Positions 1 to 9,879 of a stretch of DNA of 64,000 bases are shown one piece after another. Numbering within the stretch: position 1 is the stretch's first letter; every line of letters starts with the position of its first letter. Origin of the DNA: Carnegiea gigantea (lineage: Eukaryota; Streptophyta; Magnoliopsida; Caryophyllales; Cactaceae); the NCBI GenBank assembly GCA_029747015.1, contig JAKOGI010001564.1:124001-188000 (forward strand), written 5' to 3'. The notes under the pieces are model-generated. The model saw only the letters and a list, made by a program, of their open reading frames with translations, was not told where the DNA came from and made no database searches. The position numbers were made by a program, and so were the translations under genes.

Positions 1-1978
1 TATTTGGTCCTCAACTGCTGCTGAGTTCTGGGACATGCTTTCTGGGAGCAACATAGCTTGAGCCAATGGCCAAAATCCGTGAATTTTAAAGTTTGTGGCG
101 TACTATGCTGCCATATGTCTTTCTGCATTTTCATTGACTGCTCCATGTTATCATGATATCTCTCTCTGAAATCCCTTTGTTTGATCATGTTTTATTGTGC
201 GAACGTATCAACTGATCGTGATGACTTCACAGTCAGTGTTGCTTATTCCAAGGACATTGTAATATCCTATGAAATGATTAATTGTCAACAATTGCTTCTG
301 GAAACAGGTTAAGTTTTTTGAGTTCTATGCCCATAAATTAAACACTTGGGATGTTGGGATTTCCTGCTGTGGAAGAGGAACTTTCTTTCTGAAGAGTAGC
401 AAGGGGTATGTCCCTTTTGTTTCTTAGACTTCGTCTTTTCCTGTGGTTCAATCTCATAATATTCGTAGTGTGGACTGATGGTTAAGTAGTTTTCATATCG
501 TAGGTATCCAGGGTGTTCCATGTTGTGACACTTTTGTGCGTCCAATGCAGGTTTCAAATTAAGGGACGGCCATTTCTCATATCCATAGAAGATCCACAGG
601 TAGATTATGGATCCCTGCATGTTCTGAGTTCTTTTAATATGAATGGTTTTACCTTATGGGCTGTAGAGACTAAAACATAAATTTCTTTTCCTTGCTGCAT
701 TTCTCCCCATAAGATTGGTTTACCGTCCTGTCTAGTTATTTGGAAAATAAAATATCATCTAACCTGAGGATATTTCCTTTTTGTGCTGCATACAGACATC
801 AGAAAATGACATAGGGAAGAATTCTTTTAACTATTTCCAGGTTTGTTCTTTTTGCAGTTTCCTCATCTTTGTGTCTTCTTCTCAGTATATTGCTTAAATG
901 TGTCAGATTGTTTAGATTCTCCTGTAATTGCTTGGTCGACTTTGTGTGGTCCATTTGACTTAATACTTGTGGTGTTCATTTGGAGTCTGGATTTTTTCTT
1001 TCTTTCTTTCTTCCCCCCCCCCCTCCGCGGGTCAAATTTGTGTCATTGTCTGACAGTTTGGTGAATATGGTTGTCAAATAAAGATAGACTCCAAGTTGTG
1101 AGACATGATCCTTTAGCTCTGTAATATTTTAACGGGACGGATGTGTTGGGAAAAGGGCACAATAATGATAGTAATGCTCTGTTTGAAAGACAGCCTGCAG
1201 TATCATTTATTTGTTTGTGTTTATATGATATCCAAAGTTCCCCTGCTTTTCATTCTTTGAAAGGATCTGGTTCCTTTGTATGGTGAAGGTCCCAAAAGAG
1301 TTGGTTGATGATCAGCTGCCAGCTCTAGGGGTGGTTTATTATAGGTCTGTATGGTGTCAAATCACCCTTGGTTATTGATAATGGTCACGGATTCTAATTT
1401 ATGTGGGTTCTGATTCTCTCTTCTATTCTGGTGCTGTGATCGTCTAGCCCACAGGATGTTATACAGGCTTCAAAAGGACCTGCTTTATGAGAGGGGAAGG
1501 CTACAATACCCTACATTTCCCCTAATCATGACAGTTGATTCAGTTTTTTAATGAAACTAGAGTGCTGTACACAATAAGGAGAGTTCTATTTTTGCCATTG
1601 GTCAGGAAACACAAAAATTTTGATTGGCATGGGGAGAAATGGCCTGGTGGTGTGGTACCATTCGTCTACTTATATAGCACAGTTGTACAGTGGAAAACTT
1701 CGGTCACTCATTGACTGTTTGACCTGCTGTGTGGCCCATATTGAATATTGATGATGTATGCCCAACTGAATGCTGGCGACTACTTGAATCCCTGATTTTT
1801 TTCTGCTGCAAATGTTCCCCTACATTTCTGGCTTTTCAGTCTCTACATGTTATATCGCAATTTCTGTTTCTTGGAAAATTGATCTTATCCACTATATTTG
1901 GTTTTTCCATTATGGTGATTATTTCATGCATGCTACTCTTTTACTGATTGTACTGAGCAACTTCGGTGTGTTTTACAG
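1..1978 (+). other. Upstream part of a host gene (introns/UTR), exons unresolved
   Basis: No reading frame here looks coding. The stretch is AT-rich with several pyrimidine-rich AG acceptor-like sites (near 840-860 and at 1972-1978), which fits intron or 5' non-coding DNA of the gene whose last exon begins at 1979. A poly-C run lies at about 1013-1023. I could not place upstream exons with confidence. Confidence 0.3.
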
Positions 1979-2419
1979 ATAAGATCTGCTTTCATGATGG
2001 CATACTCAACACTCACAAACACGAAGACCATCATGAACTTGGGCCCTAACCGGAGTATTCTCGGGACTATAATTCGGCCGGACCCAGTTTTGCTAGAACG
2101 TAAGGGTGGGTCTAATGGTCAGGTGACTTTCAACAGCTTACTTCCAGGAGCTGGTGAGCTACTTGACTCACAATACGATGAAAAGCAGGATATGTTATGT
2201 AATTGGCGGTTCGATAATGATTATGAGGAAGAACCTCTGCCCCGAGGTGGCGGTGCTGCTGAGAGCAGTGGTGCATCTTCCTCAGGAAAGAAGAGGAAGG
2301 CTTCGAAAACGAAATCCTCTCAAAAAGTTATGGAAAATGGAAGCGTAGGTAGACACAGGAGTGAAGAAAATGGTTCCCACATGGAAAAGAAGAGGGAAAA
2401 GAAAAGGTCGAAATTTTGA
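1979..2419 (+). CDS. Terminal exon of an unrecognised host gene
   Basis: A pyrimidine-rich tract ending in TTTTACAG (to 1978) is a good 3' splice site. The frame is open directly from it, five codons before the first ATG at 1994, so this is more likely a last exon than a complete gene. The roughly 146 encoded residues start with a conserved-looking block (LGPNRSILGTIIRPDPVLL, then a segment ending NWRFDNDYEEE). They finish in a low-complexity tail rich in Gly, Ser and Lys, with KKRKASK and KKREKKRSKF, which are nuclear-localisation-like basic clusters. Codon use is balanced and no frame damage is seen, unlike the repeats to the right. I do not recognise the family. A nuclear protein is an inference from the basic tail only. 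The stop codon is TGA at 2417-2419. Confidence 0.6.
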   Translation: MRSAFMMAYSTLTNTKTIMNLGPNRSILGTIIRPDPVLLERKGGSNGQVTFNSLLPGAGELLDSQYDEKQDMLCNWRFDNDYEEEPLPRGGGAAESSGASSSGKKRKASKTKSSQKVMENGSVGRHRSEENGSHMEKKREKKRSKF

Positions 2420-3654
2420 GTCTTCGCATTGGAAGTTGATGTGGTAATTTCTTGACATAATTTACTTGAAATCCTGAAAGGGCTTCAGGACATCAGAGGG
2501 TCATATTTGTGTCTGGAAAAGCGACTGCAACAGATGCTGTGATTGGTTTTTCGTTCAATCAGAGCATTGGGCATTGCAGTTCAAGTGACGGGAGATGGGA
2601 TGACGCATCTGAGTGCAGACCGGATGCAATATGCAAGCATATGGGCATTAGTAGCGTAGGCAAATGGTGTTGCAATTGAAGAATTGTTTGGTTATAGTTA
2701 TAGGGGTTAGGGTTTTTTCCCTTCAATTTTGTAGATGGAATTTGGTGATTGACTTTTAATAGTGCAATCTTTTTCCCTTTGTTTTTTCAATTTTATGTTG
2801 AACTTGCTCTTTCTTCGCTCTTTCTTTTTTTTTTTTTTTGGGGGGGGGGGGGTGGAGACCGTGGTTAGTGGCTAGTGCAACTATTATTGTCGGGGTTTTG
2901 AGGTGATACATCTTTTCTGGTAGTCTTGGAATTGTTTCATACGTTGAGGATCAGAAATTATTGTGCAATCAGATCAAAAGGTGTATGAGGTTGTATGTCC
3001 TTAATATTTGAAACTGCTATTCGTTGTGAATGATTTTTTACTTGGCATTAGCCCGAGAATTGAGGTTACATATTTACCTTGAAACCTGGATTGGTTCCAC
3101 AAATCTTGTCCATTGCGTGGTGGGAAGATGCAACCCTTGAAGGAGGTGAATGTAATTGCCACTTTGTCGGGTCATGTCTGCTAATACTTTGGCTTCGCAT
3201 TTTGGAGATTAGTTTTTTTTTTTTTTTTTTTAAAGTTAAATCACTAAGAGGCTTAAAAGTAAATATTGGAGGTTAGTTAGAATAGGTAATGTAGTTAAGT
3301 ATGTCTATAATCTGATCACACCATCTTATATATTGAAGGCTTCAGCCTCAAATGTTTATAATAACAATTACTCGCCTGTGAACAAATTAAAATTCAAAAA
3401 GAAGGGGAGAATCGTACTCATTTGACTCATGTCTACTGGATGCATGTCACTCTATGGAATCTTGCAGAATACAATCTTCCATGGCGTTGCTTTCTTTATT
3501 TTAATTTAACAGTCATGCATGTTACCCATAACTGATTTTACCAATATCTTTTCAGAAAATATTTTTTTTTTAGGTGTCAATTATCTAAATTAATAAAAAA
3601 AAATTCTAAGCATTTACCTGTCCTGTCTTCTTTCTGACTTGCTTGATTGTCATC
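2420..3654. other. 3' UTR and intergenic DNA, no gene seen
   Basis: The first few hundred bases are probably the 3' untranslated region of the preceding gene. No canonical AATAAA was found. A poly-T tract followed by poly-G (about 2822-2853) and a T run near 3212-3231 are simple repeats. Nothing else is supported. Confidence 0.4.
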
Positions 3655-3659
3655 TTTTC

Positions 3660-3760
3660 TAATAGTTTACAGAGGACAATTATGTAATTTTTGTACTCTC
3701 TGTTTATTATATACATACCCAAGCTCCCTAAATGAGGCAGAGCCTCACATTACATTCACA
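3660..3760 (+). repeat. Left LTR of the Copia element
   Basis: About 101 bp, matching 6168-6270 with only a few differences. It ends ...CATTCACA directly before the primer site. The LTR is very short for Copia and lacks a canonical TG start, so the 5' edge may be trimmed by a few bases. Confidence 0.75.
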
Positions 3761-3772
3761 TGGTATCAAAGC
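3761..3772 (+). promoter_or_regulatory. Primer binding site (initiator tRNA-Met type)
   Basis: TGGTATCAAAGC differs by one base from TGGTATCAGAGC, the complement of the plant initiator tRNA-Met 3' end used by most Copia elements. The inversion breakpoint follows immediately. Confidence 0.75.
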
Positions 3773-4498
3773 GGGAGAAGATAGCTCAACAGGTGAAGGA
3801 GTAGGAGACTGGGAAATTGTGGAGTTAGGATTTTGAATAAATTCCAAGTAAGGAAATTCATGTTCATGAAATACCACATGTCGACTAATATAAATTTGAC
3901 CCGTGAGAGGGTCAAGACATTTATAGCCCCTGTAATGTGAGGCATAGCCAATAAAAATACATCGAGTGGATCTTGGTGCCAATTTATTTGCAGAAGTGGC
4001 TGAAAAATTTGGGTAACATGCACAACCAAAAAATTTGAGAAAATTATAATTAGGCAAGCATTGAAATAGTTTTTCAAAAGGAGACTGTTCTTGAAGAGTA
4101 GGTGTAGGAAGCCGATTGACAAGATTGACAACGAACACGGCGGTTTGAATGGCTTCAACCCAAAAAGTTGCAGGCATGTGAGCCTCAATGAGAAACGAAC
4201 GAGCAATTTCATTGAGGTGACGATACTTGCGTTTAACAACACCGTTTTGAGCTTGAGTTTCAGGACAAGATTTTCGAAAATAAGTACCATGTTCTAAAAA
4301 ATCAACACCAAGAGACGTATTATCAAATTCACGGCCTCCTTCACTTTGGAACATTTTTATTTTGGTATTAAACAAATTTTCAACCAATTTCTGAAATGCA
4401 CAAAAAATGGATGGAAAATCTGATCTGTGTTTTAATAGATAAACCCACGTATAGTGAGAAAAATCATCCATAAAACAAGCATAATACCGATAACTCAT
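3773..4498 (-). pseudogene. Copia integrase core (degraded)
   Basis: The minus-strand frame reads an rve-type integrase: CFMDDFSHYTW (first catalytic Asp region), then SEGGREF where SDGGGEF is usual, then QNGVVKRKYRHLNE where QNGVAERKHRH is usual. The second Asp is therefore Glu and the catalytic Glu is Lys, so the enzyme is inactive. The later block FFGCACYPNFSA...ANKLAPRSTRCIFIGY matches the conserved Copia segment after the core. It ends in a Ser/Pro stretch (SQSPTPSPVELSSP), the start of the linker to RT, then runs into the antisense of the left LTR at 3772. Confidence 0.85.
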
Positions 4499-4526
4499 GG
4501 TAGAAAGAACAGGAGACTGCTATAAA

Positions 4527-4844
4527 TCAGAATGTATTAAGACATCGATGTTCTACTAACTGAAAGCGTAAGCGATGAGACTTAGCAAGCCGACAAGAAT
4601 TACATGAATCATGAAACTTATTTGGAAAAGAAACTAAATTTCTAATTTTAAGAAAAGATAAAATTCTAACTCCACAATGTCCAAGTCGAAGGTGCCAGGT
4701 AGTTGCAGGATCAAGAAGTGCAGCACAAGCCTTGGAAGAGGAATCAGGAGCAGCAGGAGGATAGACATTGCCGGTTGAGGATGCATGCAGGAGAACATTA
4801 GCTGAGGTTTTATCTTTAACACAAACAGACAAGTCATCAAACAC
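4527..4844 (-). pseudogene. Copia GAG-pre-integrase zinc domain
   Basis: WHLRLGHCGVRIL...CNSCRLAKSHRL has the His-His-Cys-Cys layout of the GAG_pre-integrs domain at the N-terminus of Copia integrase. It follows the protease in a shifted frame (break near 4845) and precedes the integrase core in another frame, so at least two frame breaks separate the parts. Confidence 0.8.
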
Positions 4845-5221
4845 TCCAATACAATTATTGTCTTTACAAATTGTTTGACAGACAATAAGTTGTGTTTGAA
4901 TGAAGGCACATGCAACACATTGTTAAGAGCAAGAGGCTTAGCAACTATAGGAATTGTAAGCTGACCAACATGTTTAATGGGAAAAAGGGTTCTGTTACCA
5001 ACCCCAACTTGATTAGTGCCAGTGTAAGCAAATTTAGAAAGCAAATTACGTTCTGTACGTATCATGTGTGAGGCAGCAGCCGAATCAGGATACCAAACTG
5101 ATTCGTTGGCATCAACGACATTGAATGTAGCATAGGCAGGAACTGAATGAGCTTGGGAGGAGGTATAACGTTGAGGGCAACCTACAGCCGTGTGACCCGG
5201 AGCGAAACAAATTTGATACAC
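4845..5221 (-). pseudogene. Copia gag zinc knuckle and aspartic protease
   Basis: YQICFAPGHTAVGCPQRY is a CCHC knuckle whose first Cys has become Tyr. About 30 residues later WYPDSAAASHMI corresponds to the Copia protease motif W-x-x-DSGASSHM, with the Gly replaced. NVLHVPSFKHNLLSVKQ is the typical end of the protease domain. Inactive on sequence grounds. Confidence 0.8.
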
Positions 5222-5344
5222 GACATTAGGGTGAGAACCTAAGACCCCTTCAGATGAAATGTTACTTACAGGAAGAGAATTAGTAACAGAAGGAGATGAA
5301 CATTGAATACTATACCATGAATAAACAATATTACCAGATGCAGT

Positions 5345-5700
5345 TCATGCAGTCATGTTTCTGTTGGCAGATTGATGCTGTTGCTGATTAGAGTTGTGAT
5401 TGCCACCCCCTTGATTGCGATTCCCTTTGCGGTTATTATTATGACGGTTATTCTTGTTGCCGCCCGAACTAGTGGCTCGAGTAGAGGTAGAGATCAAAGT
5501 TGATTTTCCTGACTCAGAACTAGTAACTGATGTAGCAAGAGTAGAATGTCGAATACCAGCCAAGTCCTTGGATTTAATGAACTTGAGATGCTGCTCATAA
5601 TGAATGAGCTTGGATCGAAGGTTATCGAATGTCAGAAAATTGGTATCATAGGAAAGAGTGGTCACCAAGACTTGATAATCCTCATCCAATTTATTCATGC
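5345..5700 (-). pseudogene. Copia gag C-terminal half
   Basis: MNKLDEDYQVLVTTLSYD followed by LTFDNLRSKLIHYEQHL is typical of the UBN2-type Copia gag. It is followed by a Ser-, then Asn/Gly/Gln-rich tail. The gag N-terminal half is absent. Similarity stops near 5700, the right breakpoint of the inversion. Confidence 0.75.
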
Positions 5701-6160
5701 ATCTAGCCCTCCTGAGCCCACGCCAACAACTATCCCTAGCCCAACCCCTACGACCCCAAACTAGGATCCCCATCCTCTTTCCCTCCCTCCTCATAACCGG
5801 GTCCAGTTAGCTTCTTCCCCCACTCCGCCTTTCTCCTCCTCGGCCCAATACCACGGCCCAGCTTCCCCTTCGCCTAGTCCGTCTTCCCCTGTCCCTGCCA
5901 ACTGAACCTCAGCCGTCGTTGTCGCCCCCACTCTTGCCGGTTCATAGCCACGCCTTCCTGGCCCGACTTCACAGCCCTTCTCGGTAGGTGCATCGCTTCA
6001 TGACTCAGCTCCATGGCCTTTGGTGAGTTCTAATCTTCCACCACTTCACCTGGGTCCCACTAAGCTTCAGTTAGCCGACATATTTACCAAAGAATTGTCT
6101 TCTAAGTTGTTTGATTTTTTTAGGGACAATATGTCAGTTTGTGCCTCCCCAACAGATTGA
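5701..6160 (+). pseudogene. Copia Pro-rich linker and RNase H tail
   Basis: 5701-5940 encodes a Ser/Pro/Thr-rich stretch in broken frames, like the linker between integrase and RT. About 6050-6160 reads KLQLADIFTKELSSKLFDFF, the characteristic C-terminal end of Copia RNase H, finishing in a stop at 6158-6160. The RT domain between them is deleted. Orientation agrees with the LTRs and is opposite to 3773-5700. Confidence 0.7.
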
Positions 6161-6167
6161 GGGGTTA

Positions 6168-6270
6168 TAATAGTGTACAGAGAACAATTATGTAATTTTT
6201 GTACTCTCTGTTTATTTTATATACATACCCAAGCTCCCTAATTGGGGCAGAGCCTCATATTACAGTCACA
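6168..6270 (+). repeat. Right LTR of the Copia element
   Basis: About 103 bp, near-identical to 3660-3760, directly after the purine tract GATTGAGGGG and followed by the TTTTC duplication. Confidence 0.75.
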
Positions 6271-6631
6271 TTTTCTTTTGGATACTCCACGCAGGTAGTA
6301 GTTCTAGTCGGAACTTCTTGCTTTATGGAGTCTTAGACAGCTCATCTTCTCTCATTCCCATGCCTCTTAAGAATGCTTTTCTACACCATAGACTGAGAAG
6401 GTAGGTAGCTATTCTTAAATCATTTGTCTTTGATTTGGGACATTCAAAAACAGATTTCGCTTCCCATGTTGGATAACAGGGCAAATTGATAGCTATAGAA
6501 TTAGGAATAATGTGTAATGCCCTATCCCTTCTCCGGTTGCCGATAGTTACTAGCAACAACTCTAAGGATCGACAACTGACCCTATAAATCATCTCAAACC
6601 TTTGTAATATATTTCGTCGTCACTCACACGC

Positions 6632-6735
6632 TACATGTCCTAGGAGGTCACCCTTCCCAATTCTTCTCCATAGTAAGCATGTTAACTGTGAAGTTCTTAA
6701 AAGTGAACCTTCAAAAAGAAAGTGCAGCTTTGGTG
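6632..6735 (-). pseudogene. 5S rRNA-derived sequence
   Basis: The minus strand reads the 5S 3' half in order: GAACTTCACAGTTAACATGC (compare GAACTCCGAAGTTAAGCGTGC), then a GGAGAAGAATTGGGAAGGGTG-like stretch, then GTGACCTCCTAGGA (compare GTGACCTCCTGGGA). The internal pol III promoter region is partly kept. It is a degenerate 5S copy embedded in the solo LTR, not a functional rRNA gene. Confidence 0.7.
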
Positions 6736-6778
6736 ACATAGGTAGTTGTATCAAATCGTTTAAAACTTATTTTTCATC

Positions 6779-6872
6779 GTATTCGGGGAATTGAAAACGG
6801 TACGGAGAAGATTAGCAATGACCCTTGCACAAGGGTGACACGCACACTCAAATCGAGAAATATGGCGATAAA
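6779..6872 (+). pseudogene. U6 snRNA-like sequence
   Basis: The plus strand carries GAGAAGATTAGCAATGACCC, TGCACAAGGGTGACACGCAC and AAATCGAGAAAT in the same order and spacing as plant U6 snRNA, with a TTCGGGG start resembling the 5' stem-loop. The ACAGAGA box reads ACGGAGA and there are two short indels. No USE or correctly placed TATA box was found upstream, so this is a U6-derived relic inside the LTR. Confidence 0.8.
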
Positions 6873-6952
6873 GCCCATTAGGATGTCCGTTGCGACCATA
6901 GGTTAGTTATTAGTAAATAAATAAATTAAAATTACCCGGGTGTTACATAATG

Positions 6953-8329
6953 ACAGTAGTTAGAAAGAATATTGTCTCCATAAGAACTTTCAAAAAAACT
7001 AGCATTCGATGCAGTATACTTATGCTTTTTCAACCTCGCTTGATTGGCCAAGTGGAAATTTCAATAAAAACAGATACATCCGAGGAGATAATCTAGGTCA
7101 AAGAACTTGAACCTAAGCCAGCAAAGCTTGATGATAGCTTGGCTCCGGTCCAAAACCCACTGAATGAGGACTCTTTCTTACTGTCAAATCTATAAACTGT
7201 GAAAAGGTTGGAAGACCTAGCCAAAGCAGGTGATAGTACTATAGATCTGTTCCCATAGTTCCATACTTCCCCTATTACTCGTCATATTTGTTTTGGTAGT
7301 GCTACCATGGGGTGAGACAGACAAAGGCAGCCACAGGCCCACAATCCTGTGAGATCCTATCGGTCGTTAAGGACCTATTCTAGCTAGTCAATCAAAGAAA
7401 GAGGGGCAGGGTAGCGAGCGTAGAACTAGCACATACCTTCGAATATTGAACATGAAGGGTTAATTTGGGTTGTCCTAGGTTGTCCCTTTAGGCCTTATTT
7501 GAGAAGATGCTATTTGGAAATAGGCTCGATCAAGTTGACCTTCCATTTATGCGCATATATAAGTTTGGGATGAAGCTGGACTACTGAAAAAGTTAATTAC
7601 TCATTTTGAAGCAAAAAGTTACGAATTTGGATTTATTTATAGTGTTTTCCGTGTATCCTTTTTCAGTAACAAGTATAACATATAGGCTTAGAGATTAGCT
7701 TTCCTCCACCACAGAAAGGGAAAAAACAAATAAAAATAAAAAGACAAAGTATTGACCGAATTCTCATTGAAGTATCATCTTTATTGAAATTGTTTTACTG
7801 TCTCATGATAATATTTGAATGGTCCCTTCAGTTACGACCTTGTGATTAGTCCACGACCAAGTAAATGGCTTTTGAATAGTGCCTAAAACTCTGTGGCATA
7901 ATCTATGTAGTTGACTAATGCTAGCTGAATAAAATCCTGCCTACTTATGATTGCATCCTGCTTAATAATGATTGTAAATTTCTAATAAAAATATAGTTTG
8001 TATATATTTTATTACTAGATATAAAGCTTGCTTGTCACCTTAATATTCCTTTTTCTTTTCAAAACTGAGTTTGTATATGGCACATCTGTGAGCATAGGTA
8101 GACTTGTACTCCGAGCAAGCAAACAGATATCCAACCTGTGCACGCTGCCGCTAAGCGTGCGCTACTGTACATATGATAAAGAACATCAAGTATGTAGTTG
8201 GCGCACACTAAACATGATACTAACGGACACCTAGTGTAATACTGCGCAAAATATATATTTTGTTTATACATCATAATTTTTTGTGTGTTTTCTTTTTTCT
8301 TTTTGCTTGTTTGCTTTTCTTCTATTTTC
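6953..8329. other. No gene or recognisable element
   Basis: AT-rich DNA with short non-conserved open frames on both strands (for example around 8028-8274). Nothing supported. Confidence 0.4.
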
Positions 8330-8349
8330 TATTATTATTATTATTATTA

Positions 8350-8378
<29 letters not shown>
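8330..8378 (+). repeat. Microsatellite (ATT)n(GTT)n
   Basis: A compound trinucleotide run, ATT repeats followed by about nine GTT repeats. Confidence 0.9.
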
Positions 8379-8381
<3 letters not shown>

Positions 8382-8429
8382 AATATTGTTTATATACTTA
8401 TCAGTATAATCCAATTGCTCATCATATAT

Positions 8430-8905
8430 AATACTATCACTAAATCTAACATGAATACGCACCAAAGTTTATCCGGTATTCATTGTAAAGCAAGTTTAAT
8501 TGAATCGAATATTTTGAAAAAAAAAGACAAAAGAAGTAAATTATAAGCTTATTCTTATTTTGTATGTTCATTCACATAAAAGAAAAAATAAACAATTTCA
8601 CTTAATAAAATTTACATAAGAAAAAAACCCCCTTGAATGCTCAGGGATAAACACCGAAAATGATATATTTGTGCAATGCTCATAAGACACTATTAATGCA
8701 CACCAAAGATATGCTAGTTCTCACCAAACATGGTATTGATCCACATCAAACATAATGCTAATACACACCACATATTTTGCTTATATATCATATATTTTAA
8801 TTTGCATGTTGATATAATTTTTTCTTTAGTATTATTCCATTGCACTTAATACCCAAAATGATACATGCTTCATTATGTGAGGCTTTGATCTTGGTGAGGG
8901 GAACA
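8430..8905. repeat. Dispersed repeat A, copy 1
   Basis: Aligns by eye with 25890-26335 over several hundred bases, sharing ATAAGCT(C)ATTCTTATTTT, CTTAATAAAATT(T/C)ACA and the block GCTCACCAAA(C/T)ATG. Internally it is built from loose variants of CACCAAACATAATACTAATG, so it resembles an old degenerate tandem repeat. 8906-9879 to its right holds nothing recognisable. Confidence 0.6.
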
Positions 8906-9879
8906 TGAGAATTCCCCTATATGGATTGAGTACATCTCAATGAAGAGATGCCTCTATTATGGGGAATGATTGTTCTAAGTTGAGTCGATTTTTTATAGCC
9001 AAAGATAGGATGCTTGGAGTACACCTTATTAAGACCCAAATAAGGATGAGATTTTCAGAAAATAATCTTAAAAAATAAACTATTTTTGGAAAACAAAAAT
9101 GACTCCTATGCCAAAAAAAGGCAAAATTGGTGAAAACTAGCCTAGGAACGTGAGAAGATGGGTTTAGGGTCTTGGTTAGGAAGTGCAAACATCAAGGGCT
9201 CGCCACTTCCTCCATCCTAAGGATGGGTTCATACTGACACGTTGTGTTATTTGAGACATCCTAAATATTGATCAATAAATTGTTACATAATGAAAGCAAG
9301 AAAAAGCATATACGTCCTTCCAAGTAGGAATACTCATGCATATGCAAGCACACTAATAGAGACCTAGAACCAACGTATATATTCATTAATGTATGGTGGG
9401 TTTATGCTCGAATGAGAGTCGAATTGCTCTACGTGCTGATCATCATGGGACTTGAATCCACTGTCATATCAAAACCCTGCGTAATTCTAGCAGGGACTTT
9501 GTCTTTAGCGAATGAATTCTACTCATGGATGATTAGGGATTGTTTTTCCAATCTGTTGGCTATGTTAAGAGATCTTACAAATGAATCATTTTCAAAGTCA
9601 GATTGATCCGGTCGAGGATACATTGAGAGGGTGACTCAGAACCTCAAATTTATGCTCAAGGACGTGAATAACTGAATGAGTGAATCAAGATCTCCGAACA
9701 TTTCCATTTTGATTGAAAATTAATAGCTCGGGTATTGAATAGGATGAAATTTTGTATTGGATGGATTGATGTTTCATGGCTGGTGACGTTCAAACACCTA
9801 AGATAGAGTCCTTGCCGATTGCTTGTCGCCAAATAAGATGATACAATAGCTATTTTGTCATATATGATCTAAAGATAGT

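Larger units (their letters stand above)
3655..6275 (+). mobile_element. Ty1/Copia LTR retrotransposon remnant with inverted interior
   Basis: Two direct repeats of about 101 and 103 bp (3660-3760, 6168-6270) bracket Copia sequence. The 5-bp string TTTTC abuts both outer edges (3655-3659, 6271-6275) and reads as a target-site duplication, though it is low complexity. An initiator tRNA-Met-type primer site follows the left LTR, and a purine tract (GATTGAGGGG, 6155-6164) precedes the right LTR, so the ends are in plus orientation. The gag, protease and integrase remnants (3773 to about 5700) read on the minus strand, whereas the Pro-rich linker and the RNase H tail (about 5700-6160) read on the plus strand. 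Most of the RT is missing. The copy is dead: catalytic residues are lost and frames are broken. Confidence 0.8.
6513..6947 (-). mobile_element. Solo LTR, Cassandra-like, carrying 5S and U6 relics
   Basis: The 435-bp unit starts TGTAATGCCC and ends GGTGTTACA on the plus strand, giving TG...CA ends with short inverted termini. A perfect 5-bp duplication TAATG lies at 6508-6512 and 6948-6952, which proves an integrase-type insertion. In the minus orientation it starts TGTAACACCC, as Cassandra LTRs do, and carries a 5S rRNA-like region in sense. That combination is the hallmark of Cassandra terminal-repeat retrotransposons in miniature. No second LTR is nearby, so it is a solo LTR. It also contains an oppositely oriented U6-like stretch. 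Confidence 0.8.

Noticed and set aside
6779..6872. Functional U6 snRNA gene
   Set aside because: ACAGAGA box changed, indels present, no upstream promoter elements, and it lies inside an LTR.
8028..8274. Overlapping 68- and 71-codon frames on both strands
   Set aside because: No conserved motifs; located in repeat-like AT-rich DNA.
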